NCBI GenBank assembly: GCA_041397645.1
Contig: JAWKWE010000004.1
Location: 558,001 to 622,000 of the forward strand
Length of the DNA stretch: 64,000 nucleotides
Source: Hyphomicrobiaceae bacterium
Lineage (GTDB): Bacteria > Pseudomonadota > Alphaproteobacteria > Rhizobiales > Hyphomicrobiaceae
Direction: 5' to 3'
Notes under the pieces: model-generated
Told to the model about the DNA's origin: nothing
Database searches by the model: none
What the model saw: only the letters and a program-made list of their open reading frames with translations
Part shown: positions 24,767 through 33,190 of the stretch, one piece after another
Layout of the letters: each line of letters starts with the position of its first letter
Numbering within the stretch: position 1 is the first letter of the stretch
Position numbers and translations under genes: made by a program

Positions 24767-25609
24767 ATGGCGCACACAGCCTTGCAGAAGACCATCGAAG
24801 AAGCCTGGGAGGCGCGCGACACCATCGGCTTGGGAACCAAGGGTGCAGTGCGGGAGTCCGTCGACTATGCCTTGGGCCTGCTCGATGCAGGCAAGGTTCG
24901 CGTGGCCGAAAAGCAGGACGGAACCTGGCACATCCATCAGTGGCTGAAGAAGGCCGTGCTGTTGTCGTTTCGACTGAACGACATGGAGACGATCAGCGGC
25001 GGCCCGGCAGGAAGCTTCTATTGGGACAAGGTGGCGCCGAAGTTCAAAGGCTGGAACGACGAGCACTTCCGCAAGAGCGGATTTCGCGTACTGCCTGGCG
25101 CGTACGTCCGCAAATCTGCCTATATCGCACCGGGCGTGGTGCTGATGCCTTCATTCGTCAATCTCGGTGCTCACGTGGACAGCGGTACCATGGTTGATAC
25201 CTGGGCCACGGTCGGCTCATGCGCGCAGATCGGCAAGAACTGCCACATCTCCGGCGGCGCGGGGATCGGTGGCGTACTGGAACCTCTCCAGGCAGGCCCG
25301 GTCATCATTGAGGACAATTGCTTCATCGGCGCGCGCGCCGAGGTGGCCGAAGGTGTGCAGGTTGGCGAGGGGTCGGTGTTGTCCATGGGCGTCTATCTGG
25401 GCGCATCGACAACGATCATCGACCGCGCAACGGGCGAGAAATTCTTCGGCAAGGTGCCGCCCTATTCGGTGGTGGTTTCCGGCACCATGCCAGGTAAGCC
25501 GTTGCCCAACGGTGAGCCGGGCCCCAATCTCTATTGCGCCGTCATCGTGAAGCGCGTGGACGAAAAGACCCGCAGCAAGACATCAATCAACGAATTGTTA
25601 AGGGACTAA
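24767..25609 (+). CDS. dapD: Tetrahydrodipicolinate N-succinyltransferase
   Basis: A 280-residue cytoplasmic trimeric enzyme of the succinylase route to diaminopimelate and lysine: it transfers succinyl from succinyl-CoA to tetrahydrodipicolinate. The left-handed beta-helix hexapeptide repeats run from about residue 105 to 225, with GARAEVAEGVQVGEGSVLSM typical. The start at 24767 (MAHTALQKTIEEAW) matches homologues and follows GGAG; 53 further codons upstream read through the porin stop and are not coding. dapE follows about 1.9 kb downstream on the same strand. Confidence 0.96.
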   Translation: MAHTALQKTIEEAWEARDTIGLGTKGAVRESVDYALGLLDAGKVRVAEKQDGTWHIHQWLKKAVLLSFRLNDMETISGGPAGSFYWDKVAPKFKGWNDEHFRKSGFRVLPGAYVRKSAYIAPGVVLMPSFVNLGAHVDSGTMVDTWATVGSCAQIGKNCHISGGAGIGGVLEPLQAGPVIIEDNCFIGARAEVAEGVQVGEGSVLSMGVYLGASTTIIDRATGEKFFGKVPPYSVVVSGTMPGKPLPNGEPGPNLYCAVIVKRVDEKTRSKTSINELLRD

Positions 25610-25702
25610 GTAATTAGGATCAAAAAGTGCCACGGTAAAGTTGCGTTTACGGTCGTTCGGTAACATTTTCAGAATTCTGACGCTGAAACGGATTGTCCAA
25701 CC

Positions 25703-25972
25703 GTGAAATTGTTCAAGAGACTTTTTGATACCGCTGAACCTCCTCAGTTCAACGCCGAGGATCCAGAAGAGATGCCCGCCAGCTTTGCGGCAGCCATCGA
25801 AGCCATCGATCGGGCTGCGCGTGAGCATCAGGCGCAAAGCGAGAGGCATTTGGTCGACCGCCGCGTCGGCGCTCCCGACACGCGCCCGGCCGGCTCGCCA
25901 GAGCGCCGCAGCGGCATTGACCGTCGCTCGGGACCGGCTCAGAGCTTTGGAAGACGCCGCGCCACAGCCTAA
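25703..25972 (+). CDS. Small hydrophilic protein, 89 residues
   Basis: A charged soluble protein of unknown function. The N-terminal half is acidic and helical; the C-terminal half carries repeated Arg-rich patches, including ERRSGIDRRSG, a pattern I know only from uncharacterised small proteins. It lies 93 bases after dapD on the same strand and 98 bases before the DUF805 gene. No strong ribosome-binding site is seen before the ATG, and it could be mis-called. Confidence 0.5.
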   Translation: MKLFKRLFDTAEPPQFNAEDPEEMPASFAAAIEAIDRAAREHQAQSERHLVDRRVGAPDTRPAGSPERRSGIDRRSGPAQSFGRRRATA

Positions 25973-26070
25973 TTGGTATGTAGTTCGGTTTTACTCAGCC
26001 CACGCAACAAAATCTTAGGTGCGCCCGTGCGACCTTGTCGCCATCACGCGACACTGTGGGCTTCCGCGAT

Positions 26071-26664
26071 ATGTCTTGGATTGAATTGTTCTTCGGATTT
26101 CATGGGCGGATCGGCCGCAAGACCTTCTGGGTTGCGTCGATCCCACCGACCGTCGTCCAGGTCGTCGCGTGGGTTGGATACGGAAGTTTTCCCGTTCCTC
26201 CTCCTGTATTGGCATTCTCCGCAGGTGTTGCTGCATTCGCGATGGCGATGCTCAATACCAAGCGCCTACACGATGTTGGCAAATCAGGATGGTGGCAGAT
26301 CATCTCTTTGCTAAGTCTTCCTCTGATTGCCGGTGCTTATGCGGCCCTGTACCAGGACAGCCCGGTTCTCGCGCTCATGCTGTCGCTTGCCGCCACCGTG
26401 TTTTCGCTCTGGGGACTGTGGATCCTCTTTGAGATGTGGTTCAAGCAAGGCCACACAGACAATAACCGTTTCGGGGCTGCCCCAAAAATCGAGAACGTCG
26501 AACAGCGGCTCAACGACGAAATCAGCCAGATGCAGCCTACAACGGCAAGGCTTGCTCTGATCAATATGCCCCCTCCCAGCGGCGTTATCGACCGCAAGGC
26601 GAAAGTGGCGGCGCGAATGTCCAGAGAGAGCGGCTTCGGGCGGCGAGACGCACGCTCCGGCTGA
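26071..26664 (+). CDS. DUF805 family membrane protein
   Basis: A 197-residue inner-membrane protein. The DUF805 marks are clear: FHGRIGRKTFW at the N-terminus, KRLHDVGKSGWW before the third helix, and a GHTDNNRFG motif after the last helix. Four membrane helices fill residues 20-125; a 65-residue hydrophilic tail follows and is longer than usual. The family function is unknown. ATG at 26071 begins MSWIELFFGFHGR, the usual start; 12 extra codons upstream are possible. It sits between dapD and dapE. Confidence 0.85.
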   Translation: MSWIELFFGFHGRIGRKTFWVASIPPTVVQVVAWVGYGSFPVPPPVLAFSAGVAAFAMAMLNTKRLHDVGKSGWWQIISLLSLPLIAGAYAALYQDSPVLALMLSLAATVFSLWGLWILFEMWFKQGHTDNNRFGAAPKIENVEQRLNDEISQMQPTTARLALINMPPPSGVIDRKAKVAARMSRESGFGRRDARSG

Positions 26665-26713
26665 CGCTTTCCGCGCCATTGACCGCAACAGTCTGCTGGC
26701 GCATTGATGGCGC

Positions 26714-27508
26714 ATGTACCTCTACCGTCGGCTAGACCCCAATCAAATAATCAAGACGCTCGTGACGTTACACGGGCGCGTGGAAACTCGTTTTCCCAAA
26801 TCCGGCCTGAGCCGCGTATGCTCCGAGCTTATTGACGTCGCACGCGAGACCGAGGCACGCGTAAACGAGACGGCCAAACCGAACCTGGTGTTGCGTCTTG
26901 CAATTTTTGCGGTGCTCGCCCTGGGCATATTCATGCTCTCAAAAATCAACACCATCGTGGAACTCAAGCGCGAGAGCGAAAACCTTTCTGGGATTCTTCA
27001 AGGCATCGATTCCGCCTTCAATATCCTGCTGCTGATGGGCGGTGGCATGATCTACCTGTCTTCACTGGAGGCGCGCTGGAAGCGTCACAGCGTAATGCGC
27101 CAGCTGCATGAATTGCGCTCCATAGTCCACGTTATCGATATGCACCAATTGCCGAAGGATCCAAGTTCGGACCATCCCGCAACGGTCGCGACCGGCGGGC
27201 CCGACAATGAGCAACGTCTGATGTCGTCATTCGAACTAGGGCGCTATCTCGACTATTGCTCTGAGTTGCTGTCGCTCACCGGCAAGGTCGCCGCGCTCTA
27301 TGCTCAAAACACGCAGGATTCCATCGTGGTCGATGCTGCCAACGACATCGGCCAGCTTACAAACAGCCTGTCCAACAAGATCTGGCAGAAGATCACACTG
27401 GTCCAGGATCGCGAAGGTCTCGACGTACCGCTGCCGTCTGCAAGCGTCATGATCCCTTCATCCGCGCCGCTGCCTCAGTCACATATCTCCCGTCCGGAAA
27501 GCGTCTGA
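26714..27508 (+). CDS. Two-helix membrane protein of unknown function
   Basis: A 264-residue protein that I do not recognise. The first 60 residues are helical and soluble. Hydrophobic helices at about 60-80 and 102-122 flank a short charged loop. The rest is helical, with a predicted soluble domain and a Pro/Ser-rich end. It begins 50 bases after the DUF805 gene and ends 3 bases before dapE, so it is almost certainly cotranscribed with dapE. It has no motif linked to lysine synthesis. Confidence 0.7.
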   Translation: MYLYRRLDPNQIIKTLVTLHGRVETRFPKSGLSRVCSELIDVARETEARVNETAKPNLVLRLAIFAVLALGIFMLSKINTIVELKRESENLSGILQGIDSAFNILLLMGGGMIYLSSLEARWKRHSVMRQLHELRSIVHVIDMHQLPKDPSSDHPATVATGGPDNEQRLMSSFELGRYLDYCSELLSLTGKVAALYAQNTQDSIVVDAANDIGQLTNSLSNKIWQKITLVQDREGLDVPLPSASVMIPSSAPLPQSHISRPESV

Positions 27509-27511
27509 CAA

Positions 27512-28687
27512 ATGACATTCGATCCTACCGACGTGGTGCAACTCACCCAAGCCCTTATCCGATGTGAGAGCGTAACACCCCACGAGGGCGGTGCGCTCAC
27601 GCTGCTCCAGAACGTGTTGGAACCTGCCGGCTTCCAGTGCCATCGCCTTGTGTTCAGCGAACCTGGAACACCCGATGTCGATAATCTCTATGCGCGGCTC
27701 GGCCAGGGCCGTCCGCATCTGTCATTTGCCGGGCATACCGACGTTGTGCCCGCAGGCGACGAGGATGCGTGGACGTTGCCGCCTTTCGCCGGCGAAGTCC
27801 GCGACGGTATTCTCTACGGACGCGGCGCCGTGGATATGAAGGGATGCGTTGCCGCTTTTACCGCAGCAGCTATGCGCTATCTACATCGCCACGGCGGATC
27901 ATTGCCGCGCGGATCGCTCTCGTTCCTGATCACGGGCGACGAAGAAGGACCGTCCATCAACGGCACTGCGAAAATTCTGCAGTGGCTTAAAGACCGCGAC
28001 GAGGCCATTGATGGGTGCCTGGTTGGTGAGCCTTCAAACCCGAAGGCGCTCGGCGACGAAATCAAAATCGGTCGACGCGGTTCGCTCAACGCGGAGATCG
28101 TCGTAAAGGGCAAGCAGGGGCACGCCGCCTACCCACAGCTTGCCGATAATCCCGTGCCCAAGCTCGCGCGCATCATCGACAGGCTGGCTTCGCAAGAACT
28201 CGACAAAGGCACCAGCAATTTCCAGCCGTCGAACTTACAAGTTACAGTGATCTGTGTGCCCAATACGGCAACCAACGTGATCCCTGCATTCGCCACTGCC
28301 AAACTGAATGTCCGCTATAACGACGCATGGACGCGGCAAAAGATGGAAGCCTGGATCCGGGAGACAGCCGCGACAGCTGCCAAAGAAGTCGGCGCCGAGT
28401 TCGACATCTCGTTTGCAGGAACGGGGGACGTGTTCCTTACCAAACCCGGCGTGCTCGTCGACACTTTGAAGGGAGCGGTGAAATCCGTTACCGGGCGCAC
28501 ACCTGCCTTGACCACCGGCGGAGGAACTTCCGATGCACGCTTCATCAAAGACCACTGCCCGGTTGTCGAGTTCGGTCTCGTGAACGCGACGATCCATCAA
28601 GTCGATGAACACACGAGCCTGAAGGATCTTGAGCACCTCACCGAGATTTACGACCGCTTTATCTCAAACTTTTTCACCAGCGAGTGA
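27512..28687 (+). CDS. dapE: Succinyl-diaminopimelate desuccinylase
   Basis: A 391-residue M20-family zinc enzyme that removes succinate from N-succinyl-LL-diaminopimelate. GHTDVVPAGD, YGRGAVDMKG, GDEEGP and GEPSN hold the metal ligands and catalytic Glu in normal order; the dimerisation domain lies between about residues 185 and 300. It is distinguished from ArgE (also in this window at 33 kb) by its closer match to the DapE signatures, its length and the upstream dapD. It is the last gene before a bidirectional-looking hairpin terminator. Confidence 0.93.
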   Translation: MTFDPTDVVQLTQALIRCESVTPHEGGALTLLQNVLEPAGFQCHRLVFSEPGTPDVDNLYARLGQGRPHLSFAGHTDVVPAGDEDAWTLPPFAGEVRDGILYGRGAVDMKGCVAAFTAAAMRYLHRHGGSLPRGSLSFLITGDEEGPSINGTAKILQWLKDRDEAIDGCLVGEPSNPKALGDEIKIGRRGSLNAEIVVKGKQGHAAYPQLADNPVPKLARIIDRLASQELDKGTSNFQPSNLQVTVICVPNTATNVIPAFATAKLNVRYNDAWTRQKMEAWIRETAATAAKEVGAEFDISFAGTGDVFLTKPGVLVDTLKGAVKSVTGRTPALTTGGGTSDARFIKDHCPVVEFGLVNATIHQVDEHTSLKDLEHLTEIYDRFISNFFTSE

Positions 28688-28734
28688 TTGCGCTGACCAA
28701 CGCACATCCGCACTGACATCGAACATACATGCGC

Positions 28735-28769
28735 AACAAAAAAGGGCCGCTCCATTCGAGCGGCCCTTT
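28735..28769 (-). terminator. Strong intrinsic terminator of the HU gene
   Basis: A perfect 12-bp stem (AAAGGGCCGCTC with GAGCGGCCCTTT, loop CATTC) is followed on the minus strand by a run of T (TTTTTTGTTG). It lies 26 bases after the HU stop. On the plus strand it follows dapE but has only TTTC after the stem, so it is weaker in that direction. Confidence 0.88.
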
Positions 28770-28794
28770 CGTAATCTGACACAAGAGCGATTGA

Positions 28795-29103
28795 TTAGAT
28801 CGACTCTTTGAGTTCCTTGGCGGCGCGGAACGCGATCTTCTTGGACGCCTTGATCTTGATAGCTTCGCCGGTTGCCGGGTTACGGCCCATGCGAGCAGGA
28901 CGCTTGCGGACCTGAAGAACGCCGAGGCCGGCAACGCGGATACGAGCGCCCTTTTTGAGGCTCTTCGCGATCTGCGCGACCATGTCTTCCAGCATCGCAA
29001 CAGCCTGCTTCTTGGGCATCTCGTGCTGCTCGGCAAGCGTGGCCGCGATGTGCTTGAGCGTAATCGTTTCAACTTTCTTGGGTGCGGCAGGTGCCTTTGC
29101 CAT
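28795..29103 (-). CDS. HU family DNA-binding protein
   Basis: A 102-residue nucleoid protein that binds and bends DNA as a dimer. The C-terminal part shows the HU/IHF DNA-binding arm, GRNPATGEAIKIKASKKIAFRAA, with the conserved Pro in the beta arm (GRNP). Residues 1-12 form an extra Ala/Pro/Lys head before the canonical fold, compared with about 90 residues for typical HU. The gene has its own terminator and a roughly 160-base upstream region; it is probably a single-gene unit. I cannot tell HU from a divergent IHF-like paralogue with certainty. Confidence 0.92.
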   Translation of the reverse strand: MAKAPAAPKKVETITLKHIAATLAEQHEMPKKQAVAMLEDMVAQIAKSLKKGARIRVAGLGVLQVRKRPARMGRNPATGEAIKIKASKKIAFRAAKELKESI

Positions 29104-29263
29104 GTGGGTTATTCCCTCTTGAGGTACGAATCATTCGATGAAGCGGAGAATACATAGATCGTGCAAGAAAACTCGCGTTTTCTGGGGGCTTTTTAAACTC
29201 CCTGGTCAAAAAGCCGCGTTTTGTGGCCGTAAAACACGATTTTTGCACCGCGGGGGCTGAGTT

Positions 29264-29677
29264 TTAGGGCTTTTGCATGCTCTTCAGGTAGGCAGCAAGT
29301 TCGTCGATCACCTTGTGGGAATCGCTTCCGACCTCCTCATTGAAGACCTTACCCCAGGCCAGCATCGCCATCATGCCATGGCCCTTGGGGCCTCCCTTTT
29401 CGATGATCTCCTTGACCCGCGCCTCGGGGAAAGTGCCGTCATTACGGGCTGCCAGTTTTGTAAGGTCAGGCGGGGGTGTCTGCAGCGACTCCGTCAGCGG
29501 CCCGTCGCCGGTGGCGCTTAGCCCATGGCAGAGCGCGCAATAGCGCACAAAGGTCCGCCCGCCGGCCTCGATCGTGGCCGCGTCATCGTCGGCAAACGCG
29601 GGAAGCGCCACCGTGGATGCTGCAAGACTGAAGGCAACGGCAACGATGAAACGCTTTGGATTTTCGCGCTTCGACAT
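29264..29677 (-). CDS. Small monoheme cytochrome c
   Basis: A 137-residue periplasmic c-type cytochrome. A signal peptide (about 30 residues, ending ALPAFA) precedes a class I fold with the heme site CALCH and a Met-rich segment (GHGMMAM) that supplies the likely axial Met. The start at 29677 follows GGGGAG by 9 bases; an upstream in-frame start would overlap the dcd gene. It probably carries electrons in a respiratory or dehydrogenase chain; the partner is not evident from neighbours. Confidence 0.85.
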   Translation of the reverse strand: MSKRENPKRFIVAVAFSLAASTVALPAFADDDAATIEAGGRTFVRYCALCHGLSATGDGPLTESLQTPPPDLTKLAARNDGTFPEARVKEIIEKGGPKGHGMMAMLAWGKVFNEEVGSDSHKVIDELAAYLKSMQKP

Positions 29678-29858
29678 GAATAGGCACTCCCCAAATGGCT
29701 GTCTGTCTGACTGGCTTTGAAAATTCCAGGCTTGAAGAACGTGCTCGTAGAACAAGCCAGCTACCTCATGCGCAATTAATCTTAGACTATTCCCAGCTTG
29801 CGCCGCACCTTCGTTCATAAACGTCAACCATCGTGCGGCGGTCCACTTCCGCCCCCAT

Positions 29859-31013
29859 CTACTTAAAGTGTTTGGACAGTTTAAGGCCCTGTCCCTGATA
29901 GTTGGAACCCAGATCCCTTCCATAGATGATGTCGGGCACCTCGGTCATCCGTTCGTAGATCAGACGGCCGATGACCTGCCCATGCTCCAGAATAAACGGC
30001 ACCTTGTGCGAGCGCACTTCCAGCACGACGCGCGATCCGTGCCCGCCCGCCGGTGCATGTCCAAAACCGGGATCCATAAAGCCCGCGTAATGCACCCTAA
30101 ACTCACCAACCAATGGATTGAACGGTACCATCTCAGCTGCGTGTGACGGCGGCACATGCACCGCTTCCTTGGAAGCGAGAATATAGAATTGATCTGGGTC
30201 AAGAATGAGCTGCTGGCGTCCGCCCGTCACGTGGATCGGATCCCAATAATCGACAACAGGGCAGCTTGCCGGCTTATCGACGTCCACCACGCCAGTATGA
30301 CGCCGTGCGCGAAATCCCACTAGTCCGTCCCCATCGCCCTTCAGATCTACCGACAGCGCGATACCGCCTGCGATATCCGCAACCTCACTGGCGTCCTCGG
30401 TAAAGACCAGCTTTTCGCGCGCGTGCAGTTCTGCCAATTGAGCGTCCGTATCGCTCGCCGGGCCGACGCGGAAGCGGATCTGCGACAGGCGCGATCCTTT
30501 TCGCACAACGATAGGAAATGTCTGCGGACATATCTCCGCGTAAAGCGGTCCGGAGTAACCGGCCGGCACCTGATCGAACGCGCCGACACCATCGGCGATC
30601 ACGCGCGTGAACACGTCAAGCCGTCCAGTGGAGCTCTTGGGATTGGCGGCTGCCGCCATGTCGGGAGGCAATGCGAGGCTCTCAAGCAAAGGCACGATGT
30701 AAACGCAGCCGGTCTCCAGCACCGCCCCTTGGCTCAGCGAGATCGAGTGCAGTTGCAGATGATCGAGCTTGGACTGCACGGTCGTCCCCGGCCCCGAGAG
30801 GAACGAGGCTCGTACCCGATAGGCGACATGGCCCAACCGCAAATCGATGCTGGCCGGCTGGAGCTGATTTTCCAGCATCGGCTCGGCAAGCTTCAAGCCG
30901 CCGGTCTCGATCAAGCCGCGGATTGCCTGGCTCGGCAGAATGCCCGCCCCTGTCAAAGCTTCACTGCCAGCTTCTGACTTCGAGATCTGCTGCTTCTTTG
31001 CGCTCGATTTCAC
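29859..31013 (-). CDS. dcd: 2'-deoxycytidine 5'-triphosphate deaminase (long alphaproteobacterial form)
   Basis: A 384-residue enzyme that deaminates dCTP to dUTP for thymidylate synthesis. It belongs to the long DCD family of alphaproteobacteria, about twice the length of E. coli Dcd, with two dUTPase-like folds. NPKSSTGRLDVFTR, the substrate-binding loop with the conserved Ser-Ser, and the QPASIDLRLG strand are clear. The first codon is GTG at 31013, preceded by AAGGGCGAG. The gene is divergent from the metZ riboswitch region. Confidence 0.88.
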   Translation of the reverse strand: MKSSAKKQQISKSEAGSEALTGAGILPSQAIRGLIETGGLKLAEPMLENQLQPASIDLRLGHVAYRVRASFLSGPGTTVQSKLDHLQLHSISLSQGAVLETGCVYIVPLLESLALPPDMAAAANPKSSTGRLDVFTRVIADGVGAFDQVPAGYSGPLYAEICPQTFPIVVRKGSRLSQIRFRVGPASDTDAQLAELHAREKLVFTEDASEVADIAGGIALSVDLKGDGDGLVGFRARRHTGVVDVDKPASCPVVDYWDPIHVTGGRQQLILDPDQFYILASKEAVHVPPSHAAEMVPFNPLVGEFRVHYAGFMDPGFGHAPAGGHGSRVVLEVRSHKVPFILEHGQVIGRLIYERMTEVPDIIYGRDLGSNYQGQGLKLSKHFK

Positions 31014-31277
31014 TTAGCTCGCCCTTATGCATGCCCCCGCTCCCGGTATGCGCCGAGATCGAGAAGCGTGGAAGGCCGCTCTAGCCGATGCTGGCGGCCA
31101 CGCCAAGAGTCCGAAATCTGCAAACCGCCATGCACTTTTGCGCAACGACCGGTCGCAGACCATCGGTCAGGACAATGACATCATAGACGAAGGCAGCGTT
31201 TTACCAGCAAAAACCTTCATTTTTTTAGGCGCAATCGATTGGACCAAAGGCCATGGCGGGTTCGATACGCGCAACGC

Positions 31278-31306
31278 TTGACGCAGACCGAACGTGCCGG
31301 TAATCC
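31278..31306 (+). promoter_or_regulatory. Candidate sigma-70-type promoter for metZ
   Basis: TTGACG (31278-31283), a 17-base spacer and TAATCC (31301-31306) lie just upstream of the SAM-II riboswitch; the expected start of transcription near 31313 places the aptamer at the very 5' end of the RNA. Confidence 0.55.
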
Positions 31307-31322
31307 CCAAGGTCATCTCCTT

Positions 31323-31378
31323 CGTGGTCCTTTGGCCGGCCGGCTTGCAGCCACGTTAAACAACTCGCTAAAGAGGCC
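31323..31378 (+). promoter_or_regulatory. SAM-II riboswitch aptamer
   Basis: P1 is CGTGG (31323-31327) with CCACG (31351-31355). Conserved elements in order are CGGCTTGCAG just before the P1 3' strand, the GTTAAA after it, and GCTAAAGAGGCC at the 3' end; the GGCC at 31334-31337 can pair with GGCC at 31375-31378 to make the pseudoknot. This is the SAM-II (SAM_alpha) architecture, known upstream of methionine genes in alphaproteobacteria. It precedes metZ by about 90 bases and should lower metZ expression when S-adenosylmethionine is high. Confidence 0.88.
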
Positions 31379-31440
31379 GTGCGCGCCCGGTTTCCCGCGC
31401 CCGGCCTATCGGCCGGAGCCAGATGTGGAGCCGGTTTTTT
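31374..31440 (+). promoter_or_regulatory. Putative expression platform: competing hairpin and T tract
   Basis: AGGCCG (31374-31379), which contains the pseudoknot 3' strand, can instead pair with CGGCCT (31402-31407), extended inside by GCGCG/CGCGC (31381-31385 with 31396-31400). If the aptamer holds AGGCCG, the freed CCGGC (31401-31405) can pair with GCCGG (31430-31434) just before TTTTTT. This gives an antiterminator/terminator switch in principle. The terminator stem is short, so the model is tentative. Confidence 0.45.
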
Positions 31441-31466
31441 ATTGCGCTCAAGGACGCCTCGTTCCG

Positions 31467-32675
31467 ATGACAAACGCTTCAGACAGCAAGCCGCGCTGGC
31501 AGCCCGAAACCGAGCTGGTTCACGGCGGGACCCTGCGTTCCCAATGGGGTGAAACGTCGGAAGGAATGTTCCTCACACAAGGGTTTGTCTACACCTGTGC
31601 CGAACAGGCCGAGGCGCGTTTCAAGAATGAAGATCCTGGCTTCCAATACTCGCGGTTCGGCAACCCCACAGTCGCGATGTTCGAGGAACGGCTGCGTCTA
31701 TTCGAGGGCGCTGAAGCTTGCCGTGCGACGGCAACCGGCATGGCTGCGGTGACGGCTGGCATCCTCTCCTACCTCAAGACCGGCGACCACATCGTTTCGG
31801 CGCGCGCTTTGTTCGGCTCGTGCCGCTACATCGTGGAGACGTTGTGCCCGCGCTTCGGCATTACCTGCACGCTTGTTGACGGCCGCGATCTCGATGCGTG
31901 GAAGGCAGCGGTGAAACCTAACACCAAGATGTTCTTCTTCGAGACGCCCTCCAATCCGACACTGGAGCTTGTGGACATCGCGGCCGTTTGCGCACTCGCC
32001 AAGAAGCACGACATCCTGACGGTCGTCGATAACGTGTTCGCAACTCCCTTGCTGCAACGACCGCTCAAGCATGGCGCCGACATCGTCGTCTATTCCGCCA
32101 CCAAGCACATCGACGGCCAGGGCCGCTGCCTTGGCGGCGCGGTGTTGTGCAGCAACGACTTCCTGACCAAGTATTTACAGGACTGGGTCCGCCAGACCGG
32201 GCCTTCGCTGAGCCCCTTCAACGCCTGGGTCATGCTCAAGGGACTGGAGACCTTGCCGCTGCGTGTGAGGGCCCAATGCGCCACCGCCGCGAAACTCGCC
32301 GATCTCCTCGCTCAAACGAACGGCGTCACGCGCGTGCTCTATCCCGGGCGGGCCGACCATCCTCAGGCGGATCTGGCCGCCAAACAGATGCCCGGCGGCG
32401 GTCAGATGATCGCGTTTGAGGTCGAAGGCGGCAAGGAAGGCGCATTCCGTTGCCTCAATGCCCTGCGCCTCATTTGCATCTCCAACAACTTGGGCGACGC
32501 CAAGAGCCTCGTGACCCATCCGGCGACCACCACCCACCAGCGAATTGGGGCGGAGGCGCGCAAGGAACTGGGGATTACCGACGGCATGATCCGCCTTTCG
32601 GTTGGGCTTGAAACCTATGAAGACCTCGCAAGCGACCTGACTGCCGCAGCCGCTGCGGTTACCGGCCGATCTTGA
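31467..32675 (+). CDS. metZ: O-succinylhomoserine sulfhydrylase
   Basis: A 402-residue PLP enzyme of the Cys/Met metabolism family that makes homocysteine directly from O-succinylhomoserine and sulfide. The PLP lysine is Lys213 in SATKHIDGQGR; the RFGNPT motif and the VVDNVFATPLLQ strand with the PLP-binding Asp are present. HIDGQGR and the overall form fit MetZ rather than cystathionine gamma-synthase, and the upstream SAM-II riboswitch supports a methionine role. The start at 31467 (MTNASDSKPRWQPETELVHGG) is the usual one; the open frame upstream covers the riboswitch and is not coding. Confidence 0.93.
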   Translation: MTNASDSKPRWQPETELVHGGTLRSQWGETSEGMFLTQGFVYTCAEQAEARFKNEDPGFQYSRFGNPTVAMFEERLRLFEGAEACRATATGMAAVTAGILSYLKTGDHIVSARALFGSCRYIVETLCPRFGITCTLVDGRDLDAWKAAVKPNTKMFFFETPSNPTLELVDIAAVCALAKKHDILTVVDNVFATPLLQRPLKHGADIVVYSATKHIDGQGRCLGGAVLCSNDFLTKYLQDWVRQTGPSLSPFNAWVMLKGLETLPLRVRAQCATAAKLADLLAQTNGVTRVLYPGRADHPQADLAAKQMPGGGQMIAFEVEGGKEGAFRCLNALRLICISNNLGDAKSLVTHPATTTHQRIGAEARKELGITDGMIRLSVGLETYEDLASDLTAAAAAVTGRS

Positions 32676-32753
32676 ACCTGCTTGGAAGCGAACCTAAAAT
32701 TGTCACGACGGAAATCTAGAAAGAAGGCTGCGGCCATCATTACGGGCGAGCAC

Positions 32754-33146
32754 ATGTACGAGGCCATTACCCGCGGCATCCGAATTCGTGTCGAGCCGCA
32801 ATACATGGAAGAGCAATCCTCGCCCGACGAGGGTCATTTTGTCTGGTCGTATGAGGTGGAAATCTCCAACGACAGCAGCGAAACCGTGCAGCTAAAGACA
32901 CGCGCCTGGCGCATCACCGATGCGTGGGGCCGCACCGAGGAAGTGCGCGGGGCGGGTGTTGTCGGGCAGACGCCGGTCATCCCGCCGGGCGGCACGTTTT
33001 CTTATACCTCAGGCTGCCCCCTCAAGACGCCGCAGGGCATCATGGTGGGCAGCTATCAGATGGAGGACGAGGATGGCAAATTGTTCGATGTTGCCATCCC
33101 GGCATTCTCTCTCGATAGTCCATACACCCAGCGCAGCATGAATTAG
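32754..33146 (+). CDS. apaG: ApaG domain protein
   Basis: A 130-residue small beta-sandwich protein (fibronectin-III-like) with the ApaG features VWSYEVEISNDS, RAWRITDAWG and GSYQMED. ApaG is linked to cobalt/magnesium resistance and Ap4A metabolism in enterobacteria, but its molecular role is unclear. ATG at 32754 gives the standard length; an upstream in-frame ATG would add a basic 24-residue head not seen in the family. It follows metZ by 78 bases and precedes argE by 44. Confidence 0.92.
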   Translation: MYEAITRGIRIRVEPQYMEEQSSPDEGHFVWSYEVEISNDSSETVQLKTRAWRITDAWGRTEEVRGAGVVGQTPVIPPGGTFSYTSGCPLKTPQGIMVGSYQMEDEDGKLFDVAIPAFSLDSPYTQRSMN

Positions 33147-33190
33147 CGGCTGCCAGAAACCTTGCAAACAGCACGGATTAAAGAGGCCTG

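Noticed and set aside
31027..31281. Possible 84-codon gene in the dcd-metZ gap
   Set aside because: No ribosome-binding site, no similarity, and it runs into the metZ promoter.
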